A stretch of DNA of 5,502 nucleotides from Dehalococcoidia bacterium (GTDB lineage: Bacteria > Chloroflexota > Dehalococcoidia > GIF9 > AB-539-J10): the NCBI GenBank assembly GCA_018399375.1, contig JAGYOV010000072.1:1-5502 (forward strand). Direction: 5' to 3'. The notes below the pieces were generated by a model, which did no database searches, had not been told where the DNA came from, and saw only the letters and a list, made by a program, of their open reading frames with translations. A program made the position numbers and the translations under genes. Of the stretch, positions 1 to 5,502 are shown piece after piece. Each line of letters starts with the position of its first letter. Within the stretch, counting starts at the first letter, position 1.

Positions 1-2501
1 TTTGCGCTTGTGAGCTGCAGCTTGAGGAAAGCAGCAGGTGTGAAAGCTTGAGAGCTTTTGCCTGGAAAGCTGGTTATCATGTACAGACCGTTCCTGGCTC
101 GCGTCATCGCTACGTATAGTACGCACAGCGCATCGAGTGAAGCAGTTTCATTGTTGTCCTGTACCTGTTTTGCCAGGACGGAGTCGCTTTGTGCTATGAT
201 GCTGCGCGGCATTTTCAGAGCCCAAATCGGCTCATTGGTAACAGGGTCGCGTGCGACCGCAAAATCGGAGTGGTTGGCGCCAGACATGCTTTTGCCCTGT
301 AAGTCGGGCAGAATGACGATATCAAATCCCAGTCCCTTGGACTGGTGTATGGTCATGATGCGCACGGCATCTTCTGCTGCCATTTCCTGCATTTCGTAGC
401 TATCTATGAAGTGCAGGAAGGCGTTACAATCGCGTTCGTTGTTCTTGTCGAACTCTCCTGCCGCCTTGATGAAGTCGTTAACTCTGCTTTGCCCAAAGCC
501 ATCTAGTTGCTGCACCGAGTTTAATCGCGCTGCCCACAGGCGCATGAAAGATTGGAAACCATCCGTCTGGATTTCTCGAAGCAATCTGATGGGCAAATTA
601 TCGCGATTGTCCTGTCTCTCAGTAAAGTAACTGCCCAGTGGGCTCATTTGAAGGTGGCGCCAGGCGAAAGTATCGCCTGGATGCGCAGCAAATTGCACCA
701 GTGCGAGGAGAACGGAAACGACAGCATTGTCTTTAATAGCTGCTTTCCCTTCGTGGGCTATCTTCATTTCAGGATGTTCATGACGCAGGAAGGAGGCAAT
801 TTTTTTGCCACTCTTATTGGTGCGTACCAGTATTGCTACTGAAAGACCGCGATTCAAGGGGTCGATGTCACTGAGAAGGCTGGAGACAAGGGAATATCTA
901 TCTTCATCAGTTGGTTTTTCCTCATCATCGTGGCATGTCGGTTCTAGCAGAGAGGCATATCCATGAGGCGAGACGAATCCTTCCTGACATTGATGTTCTT
1001 GCCAGTTTTCAGTCCATTCTTCAATAGTACGTGGGGGTAGTTTGTCCGTGAGCAAGGGGCCAAATGCGCGATTAACGGTGTCTATTACGGGCTGGCATGA
1101 ACGAAAGGAAGTTGCCAGCAGAGTTTGCTCAATTCTTCTGCCATACTGCTGCAATATCTTGTGGAAGAGGCGGGCATTGCCTCCACGCCATCCGTAGATT
1201 GCTTGCTTGACATCGCCGACATAGAAAAGGCTTCTCTGGCCACTGGTATCCTGAAGTATCTCGTCAGCGAGGTTGTGGAGGACTTTCCACTGGAGGTCAC
1301 TGGTATCCTGAAATTCATCCAGCAGCCAGTGGTCTAACTTGCAATCGAGGCGGTAGTCTATATAGAGTCGCGCATCTTGCTGTGCCGTTCGGCTGATAAG
1401 TGCCCCTCCACTGTATTGATTGGCCTCTGTCAGCAGATACTGAGCATCGGAAAAGGAGAGCTTGCCTCTCTCCCTGATAGCTTTGTCGTAAAATTGTTCG
1501 TAAAGGTCAATGATTTTGTAAATGCCCCTGGTTTTCTCCAGCGCCTTGCGGAGTTCAATGGTGACCACATGACATAATAAGTTAAGAAGCAGTTCACATT
1601 GTCTGGTGTCGAGAGGGTACTCTTTCCTGTTATAAGAGAGGATCGCCTGGCCGCGTTTCAGATCATCCACGCTCTCAAGAAGCGATTTAAAGACAGATGA
1701 GTTGGCCACGGCATCATTCCACTGGGCCGTTTCGCTGTAAGTGCTGGCAAAGGCAAGGAAGGCTTTTAGTCCATTCAACAGTCTCTGAGGGAAATTATTG
1801 CTATCAAGAATATTTTCAAGCTCTTCTGCAGCTTCCTTTGCGTTGACATCTGATTTCAGCCAGGGGCATCCTCCGGGCCAGATGACATCTGCCTGACCCC
1901 ACATTTCTCTGGAGGGTAGAATGCGATAATAGTTCTTATAGTCGCCAATAAAGATATCGAGGCTTCGTTCCAGTCCTTTTTCCTGCTGTCCGAAAGTAGC
2001 CTGTTTAAAGGCGCTGAGAAAATCGCTTCGCGCTGCGTCGCCCATCAAATGGTAGACGAAGATTGCATGCAGTACCTGTTCACGTATGCTGCGCGCTGCA
2101 GCCCCTTCATTATCAAGCACTTCGAAACCCGGTGCAATCCCTAATTCGATGGGGAAAGTCCGTATAATTTTGATGGCGAAACTGTCCAGTGTGCCAATAT
2201 GCAATGTGTGTAGACTGGCGATCAACTTTCTCAGCAGTAGGGAGAAGTCATGCGTTTCAAAGGTTTCCTTTCCTATTAGTTTCCCCGTTTCCCTTGCCTG
2301 ATAGGGAGAATTTGTGGCCCGGCATAGATAGCTGATAACCGAGTCAAAGATTTCTCCCGCGGCTTTTCTCGAGAACGTTAGAGCGATAATGCGGTCCGGG
2401 TTCACGCCGCTGGCCATGAGATGTATGTAGCGGTGTGCAAGCTGAAAAGTCTTGCCTGAACCAGCAGAGGCAGCTATAGCCTTGTTCCCGATAGTTTCCA
2501 T
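1..2501 (-). CDS. AddA/RecB-like UvrD-family (SF1) DNA helicase, 3' end beyond window
   Basis: This is the ATP-driven 3'-5' DNA motor expected to partner the AddB-like protein encoded just upstream, unwinding broken DNA ends for recombination repair. Hand translation gives 833 uninterrupted codons. Visible motifs, in order: Walker A ASAGSGKT (Lys17); Ia LTFSRKAAGEI (41-51); GTLDSF (103-108); KLSFSDA (347-353); motif II LLDEFQDTS (393-401, DE 395-396); motif III YVGDVKQAIYGWRGG (427-441); motif IV TSFRS (464-468, Arg467); motif V TIHQSKGLGFD (717-727); motif VI LYVAMTRAR (795-803, Arg801 and Arg803). All catalytic residues are present, so an active ATPase is likely. Motif V has Gly725 where UvrD, AddA and RecB usually have Glu (GLEF). 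The ATG at 2501 is chosen because the P-loop follows at residue 11, as in family members, and an AAGGA lies upstream. The window ends about 30 residues after motif VI, so a C-terminal nuclease domain can be neither seen nor excluded. The helicase call is very secure; the AddA-like role rests on the neighbour. Confidence 0.95.
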   Translation of the reverse strand, partial: METIGNKAIAASAGSGKTFQLAHRYIHLMASGVNPDRIIALTFSRKAAGEIFDSVISYLCRATNSPYQARETGKLIGKETFETHDFSLLLRKLIASLHTLHIGTLDSFAIKIIRTFPIELGIAPGFEVLDNEGAAARSIREQVLHAIFVYHLMGDAARSDFLSAFKQATFGQQEKGLERSLDIFIGDYKNYYRILPSREMWGQADVIWPGGCPWLKSDVNAKEAAEELENILDSNNFPQRLLNGLKAFLAFASTYSETAQWNDAVANSSVFKSLLESVDDLKRGQAILSYNRKEYPLDTRQCELLLNLLCHVVTIELRKALEKTRGIYKIIDLYEQFYDKAIRERGKLSFSDAQYLLTEANQYSGGALISRTAQQDARLYIDYRLDCKLDHWLLDEFQDTSDLQWKVLHNLADEILQDTSGQRSLFYVGDVKQAIYGWRGGNARLFHKILQQYGRRIEQTLLATSFRSCQPVIDTVNRAFGPLLTDKLPPRTIEEWTENWQEHQCQEGFVSPHGYASLLEPTCHDDEEKPTDEDRYSLVSSLLSDIDPLNRGLSVAILVRTNKSGKKIASFLRHEHPEMKIAHEGKAAIKDNAVVSVLLALVQFAAHPGDTFAWRHLQMSPLGSYFTERQDNRDNLPIRLLREIQTDGFQSFMRLWAARLNSVQQLDGFGQSRVNDFIKAAGEFDKNNERDCNAFLHFIDSYEMQEMAAEDAVRIMTIHQSKGLGFDIVILPDLQGKSMSGANHSDFAVARDPVTNEPIWALKMPRSIIAQSDSVLAKQVQDNNETASLDALCVLYVAMTRARNGLYMITSFPGKSSQAFTPAAFLKLQLTSA

Positions 2502-2509
2502 TGTTAATG

Positions 2510-5377
2510 CTATTCCTTTTCCATAAAGGGTTTAAAATTTTCGAGATCAATGCAGTCGGCAACATCGGTATGAAATAAGTCTTCGAATGAATCGTATGTC
2601 ACCTTTGGCGATGGTGGCCAGAAAATTAAGTTTTGAATGTTGCTGATGATGCCCATGGTGCATCTCCTGGCTGCCTCCAATAGCCCATGGTCGAATTCTT
2701 GCCAGATAGCGACGCCGGTGTCATACGTGGCCTTTGGTAGATTGAAATAGCCAAGTTCTATAGGCTCTCCCGTAGTATCTCTATCAGACAGCAACATCAG
2801 GTAAAGAGGCAATTGCAGATCGAGCCATCGCCTCTCTTTGCCATTTACTGATACTCTCGCATACTCTGGTGTTCCTGGTATTAGTGGTTGAATATGAACC
2901 TCACCCGGATTGCTTGCCTTGTCGGATGTCTTGTAATCTAATATTCTAATCTGGCCCGTCTCGCGATGCCTGTCGATACGGTCTATCTGGCCCCGGATGA
3001 GCATGCCGTATAAATTGGCTTCGACCTTCTCCTCATATTTGACGATCTCCCAACCCTCTCTGGCCAGAATAGTCTGCGTTCGCGCAGCAGCAGCGAGGCG
3101 CTGTTTTGCTGCATCGAGCTGAATCTCTACCTGCAAGGGGTGAGAGGGACCAAAGCGGTTTGCTATCCATTCATCTGCCCTAACATATAGAAAACGGGTT
3201 AGTTCCTTACTGTCCGTGCACTGGTTTATTCCGGGGAAATCAGACATTTTTTGTAGCGCATGGTGTACCAGCGAGCCGAAATCCAGGGAATCCAATTCAG
3301 CCTTTTCATCGCTTAGGGCTTCCATACCCAGGATATATTGAAGGTAAAAGCGAAAGGGGCAGTCGAGATATTTGCTGAATGCCGTAACCGGCATTTTCTT
3401 TAATTCCAATTGTGACTTTGGCATATCTGCAGGAGGCACCGCTTTCAGGAGAAAGCATGTCGAAGGAGAATAGCTGTCCCGTTTCTCGCTGGAACTGCCG
3501 AAGAGATATCCCGCACGATGAGGCAACTCATCATCACTGCAATTGAAGAGCAATCGCGATGGCTTCAATGGGTCTCCTTCAATGCTCGTCTTGCTGACCA
3601 GGAAACATACTCTTCCTTCTTGTGAGCGCGACTCAATAAGTTCTTGCATCAGATATGCATCTCTGGCAAAACGGTCTGCATCGTGCCTGATTTTTAGCTG
3701 TTTTCGCAACGAGTTGGGCAAGAAAATATCATCAAGATGACTGTCAGGAACGAAACCTTCATTCATGCCTGTAACCAGTAGTAATGGAGCATCATTCCAT
3801 GGCAGCTCGAGCCATCCCTCCAGATCGATGATTTCATCCCTGCGCTCGGGATAGTAGCGCTGCGATCTCAGCCTGTGCACCAGCAGTTCCAGTGCAGATT
3901 GCTTCGTGATATCCAGGGAGGTTATGATGTCACTGCAAAGCTCGCGCAGGTCGATATCAACTAGATTTGCTACGGCTATAAATTCTTCACCGTCGGGTTC
4001 ACGAGCGTTAACCGTACGGACTCTATATATAGATTGCAGCAGGTGTCTCAATGCATTATCAAGATTTTCATTTTCAAATAACTGGACCTGTTCTTGAATA
4101 AATTTGATGGCTTTTTCCAGATCGTCAAATTCCCCATCTGCTTTTTCACTGCCGTGTGCCGTCCGGGGAAAATAACGCCTTATATCCTTCCACTCTGAAG
4201 GAAGATACCGGTTCTGAAAGATATCCATCTGGTCTAGGAGCCAGCGTGGTGAGATCTGGTGCTCTTGCTGCAGGAATTCCATGATATCGGCATGACGCAG
4301 CAAGCTGCTGAAGGCTGCATATGTGCCCTCATTCACCAGTGCTTTGAAAGCCATGAGAAGCTGATACAGTGGATGTTCTCTTGCACTTTTCCCTGCAGGA
4401 TCGAACGCTGATACCCGTTGAGTTGCCAGTTCGGCTGTCAAAAACGGTATGATGCTGCTATCCGGCACGCCTATGGCAATATCGGCTGGCCCAAAGCGCG
4501 CTGTATCCTCCGCTATTATTTCTACTGCCGTGCGCGCCTGCGTTACTGGTGAATTGCACAGGACTATATTTCTTTGTGGATCGGGAATATCGATGCGGTA
4601 ATCTGCCCATTTTGTCGAAATGGGTCGCCCCCAGGCGTCGAAATGATTTGACAGAGACTCATCGGCATGTACAAGAACGATGATGTCAATAGCATTGGTA
4701 AAGCGTTCCAGTGCCTGGATCATTAAAGGCACCGGGTCGGGCACTGCGGCTATGATTACCCTGTCAGTATCTTTTGGTAGATCAGCTAATTGTGAATTTC
4801 TCGCTTGCTTTACTGCAGAGACGTATGGATCTTCCACGCCCATTTCCTTCATTTTCTCCAGATAATTTGTTTCCAGGCTGGACAGGTCTTTCCAGCGCTC
4901 TGGCTCTTCCAGAATATCCTCGAAGTTCCTGTAGATATCCGTAATGGTATATCCTCCCTCTGCCAGTTCCTCGCGCAGGCGTTGTATCATCTCACCTGTG
5001 TGAATTGCCCAGAGAAAATTGTTTTCCTGATTGCTGCTGGAAGGGAAAAGCCCTGTGTAGCTGTCCAGATCTACCTGCAGCAATACACGTGCCCATACTG
5101 CAATCACATCTGTTGGCGTAGCTAACTTGTCCATCTCTTCGTTGGAATGAAAGAAAAAGGACGGCGTTACTATTCGCGGTGAGAGCAACGCCGTGTGCTG
5201 CTCCGCGCATCCTGCTGCCAGGGCCTCGCGAAGCCGGCGTCCTGCTCGTTGCGTTGGTACAACTATAATTTCTCTCTCCAGGTTGAGTGGCCCTGATAGC
5301 TTTTGTGGCAGCAGAAAATCCCGCACCTTCGTCAGTACGGGGGCATCCCATCCTGTGAAACACCTCTCTAGTGACAT
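2510..5377 (-). CDS. AddB/RecC-like helicase-nuclease subunit with PD-(D/E)XK nuclease domain
   Basis: This 955-residue protein is the likely second subunit of a DNA-end-processing helicase-nuclease. Residues 1 to about 650 resemble the inactivated helicase part of AddB/RecC: IIVVPTQRAGRRLREAL (37-53), AAVPDPVPLMIQALERF (210-226) and the AddB/RecC-type signature TGMNEGFVPD (536-545). No Walker A motif is present, so it should not hydrolyse ATP there. Residues 660-955 form a RecB-family nuclease: VTAFSKYLDCPFRFYLQY (664-681), GSLVHHAL with His705, GQIDRID with Asp799, ILDYKTS with Asp814 and Lys816, and QLPLY (855-859). The metal-binding and catalytic residues are therefore all present. Cys673 matches the first iron-sulfur cysteine of Bacillus AddB, but the C-terminal C-x2-C-x5-C is missing; only Cys906 and Cys942 occur there. 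The ATG at 5377 keeps the FTGWDAPVL N-terminus, which I recall as typical of PVC-type relatives; no good Shine-Dalgarno precedes it. It is shorter than Bacillus AddB (about 1,160 residues). In AddB/RecC proteins this part also reads Chi sites; whether this one does is unknown. Confidence 0.93.
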   Translation of the reverse strand: MSLERCFTGWDAPVLTKVRDFLLPQKLSGPLNLEREIIVVPTQRAGRRLREALAAGCAEQHTALLSPRIVTPSFFFHSNEEMDKLATPTDVIAVWARVLLQVDLDSYTGLFPSSSNQENNFLWAIHTGEMIQRLREELAEGGYTITDIYRNFEDILEEPERWKDLSSLETNYLEKMKEMGVEDPYVSAVKQARNSQLADLPKDTDRVIIAAVPDPVPLMIQALERFTNAIDIIVLVHADESLSNHFDAWGRPISTKWADYRIDIPDPQRNIVLCNSPVTQARTAVEIIAEDTARFGPADIAIGVPDSSIIPFLTAELATQRVSAFDPAGKSAREHPLYQLLMAFKALVNEGTYAAFSSLLRHADIMEFLQQEHQISPRWLLDQMDIFQNRYLPSEWKDIRRYFPRTAHGSEKADGEFDDLEKAIKFIQEQVQLFENENLDNALRHLLQSIYRVRTVNAREPDGEEFIAVANLVDIDLRELCSDIITSLDITKQSALELLVHRLRSQRYYPERRDEIIDLEGWLELPWNDAPLLLVTGMNEGFVPDSHLDDIFLPNSLRKQLKIRHDADRFARDAYLMQELIESRSQEGRVCFLVSKTSIEGDPLKPSRLLFNCSDDELPHRAGYLFGSSSEKRDSYSPSTCFLLKAVPPADMPKSQLELKKMPVTAFSKYLDCPFRFYLQYILGMEALSDEKAELDSLDFGSLVHHALQKMSDFPGINQCTDSKELTRFLYVRADEWIANRFGPSHPLQVEIQLDAAKQRLAAAARTQTILAREGWEIVKYEEKVEANLYGMLIRGQIDRIDRHRETGQIRILDYKTSDKASNPGEVHIQPLIPGTPEYARVSVNGKERRWLDLQLPLYLMLLSDRDTTGEPIELGYFNLPKATYDTGVAIWQEFDHGLLEAARRCTMGIISNIQNLIFWPPSPKVTYDSFEDLFHTDVADCIDLENFKPFMEKE
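2513..2520 (-). promoter_or_regulatory. Probable ribosome binding site of the helicase gene
   Basis: The minus strand reads AAAAGGAA here, inside the last codons of the AddB-like gene. The core AGGA ends 12 bases before the ATG at 2501, slightly long but usable. The AddB-like stop codon (TAG, 2512-2510) falls between this site and the ATG, leaving an 8-base gap between the genes. This suggests one transcript and possible translational coupling. It supports the ATG at 2501 as the helicase start, although the helicase frame is also open for some codons further upstream. Confidence 0.55.
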
Positions 5378-5382
5378 AAAAT

Positions 5383-5502
5383 TTACATGGATCTATCTTT
5401 AAGTTCCTGTAAATTAGAATTATAGCGTGAAAACCATGCCATCTGACAGGTCTTAACCGCCAGGTTTAGTGCGCTACTGAGGGGATTGTACGTCCAACGA
5501 AA
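5383..5502 (-). CDS. Possible C-terminal tail of an upstream gene (partial, uncertain)
   Basis: On the minus strand one frame is open from the right edge of the window to a TAA at 5385-5383, giving 39 codons. The other two minus-strand frames are closed by stops within the first dozen codons. The stop is preceded directly by an ATG codon and lies 5 bases before the AddB-like start, a spacing typical of operons. The peptide, ending LQELKDRSM, shows no motif that I recognise. An open run of this length is expected by chance fairly often, and the same bases contain a promoter-like TATAAT, so this may be simply the leader of the AddB-like gene. Confidence 0.25.
   Translation of the reverse strand, partial: FRWTYNPLSSALNLAVKTCQMAWFSRYNSNLQELKDRSM
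5419..5449 (-). promoter_or_regulatory. Candidate sigma-70-type promoter for the addB-addA-like operon
   Basis: On the minus strand a perfect -10 hexamer TATAAT lies at 5424-5419, about 42 bases before the AddB-like ATG. The best -35 candidate is CTGTCA (5449-5444), matching TTGACA at four of six bases, with a 19-base spacer that is longer than the ideal 17. There is no TGn extension before the -10. Transcription would start near 5412, giving an untranslated leader of about 35 bases. The site competes with the reading that this stretch is the end of an upstream gene, and a TATAAT in AT-rich sequence can arise by chance. Confidence 0.35.

Noticed and set aside
1085..1318. Minus-strand open frame of 77 codons.
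   Set aside because: It lies in another frame within the DNA that encodes helicase motifs II to IV; the helicase frame explains this DNA.
58..2301. Plus-strand open frames of 66-113 codons across the left half (for example 58-399, 406-630, 552-842, 2086-2301).
   Set aside because: They lie antisense to an uninterrupted helicase frame carrying every SF1 motif, have no recognisable domains and overlap or follow each other without gene-like order.
2502..2509. Possible terminator or promoter between the two genes.
   Set aside because: The gap is only 8 bases and contains no hairpin or hexamers; co-transcription is the simplest reading.
2344..2565. Minus-strand open frame of 73 codons spanning the junction of the two genes.
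   Set aside because: It is an out-of-frame reading of the AddB-like 3' end and the helicase P-loop region; no domain or separate start signal.
4992..5363. Minus-strand open frame of 123 codons inside the AddB-like gene, and plus-strand frames at 4805-5125 and 5193-5402.
   Set aside because: Alternative frames of the AddB N-terminal coding region, with low-complexity Arg/Ser/Ala-rich composition typical of shadows and no motif.
5450..5485. Small inverted repeats in the leader (AACC-TGGC-GGTT; AGT-AGCGC-ACT on the minus strand).
   Set aside because: Stems of 3-4 base pairs with no T-run following; too weak to call a terminator or operator.
1..5502. tRNA or rRNA genes, CRISPR arrays, insertion sequences, defence islands or phage genes.
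   Set aside because: None seen: both strands are almost fully occupied by the two long genes, and there are no spaced identical repeats or terminal inverted repeats.

Overview
The window holds two long genes on the minus strand, arranged as an operon read from right to left. The first is an AddB/RecC-like protein of 955 residues: a degenerate helicase joined to a RecB-family PD-(D/E)XK nuclease domain. It is followed after 8 bases by a UvrD/RecB/AddA-like superfamily 1 helicase. The helicase runs off the left edge of the window, so only its first 833 codons are visible. I translated all 833 by hand and found no stop or frameshift; every SF1 motif I looked for is present.

Together they look like the two subunits of an AddAB/RecBCD-type helicase-nuclease, which processes double-strand DNA ends for RecA-dependent recombination and degrades foreign linear DNA. 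The AddB-like subunit has neither a Walker A motif nor the C-terminal cysteine cluster of Bacillus AddB. It therefore belongs to a divergent branch. The nuclease of the AddA-like partner, if it has one, lies outside the window.

Layout on the minus strand: 5502-5383 is a short open frame that may be the tail of an upstream gene, and it overlaps a TATAAT promoter-like box. 5377-2510 is the AddB-like gene, 2509-2502 the spacer, and 2501-1 the AddA-like helicase. There are no tRNA or rRNA genes, CRISPR arrays, insertion sequences or long repeats.

The organism is a bacterium of middling GC content. The AddB N-terminus (FTGWDAPVL, then VVPTQRAGRRLREAL) and the helicase motifs (VGDVKQAIYGWRGG, IHQSKGLGFD) remind me of Verrucomicrobiota/Lentisphaerota or related PVC bacteria. 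That is recalled resemblance and not a search result, so the placement is tentative. I see no convincing new system here; the points worth following are the divergent features of this AddAB-like pair.
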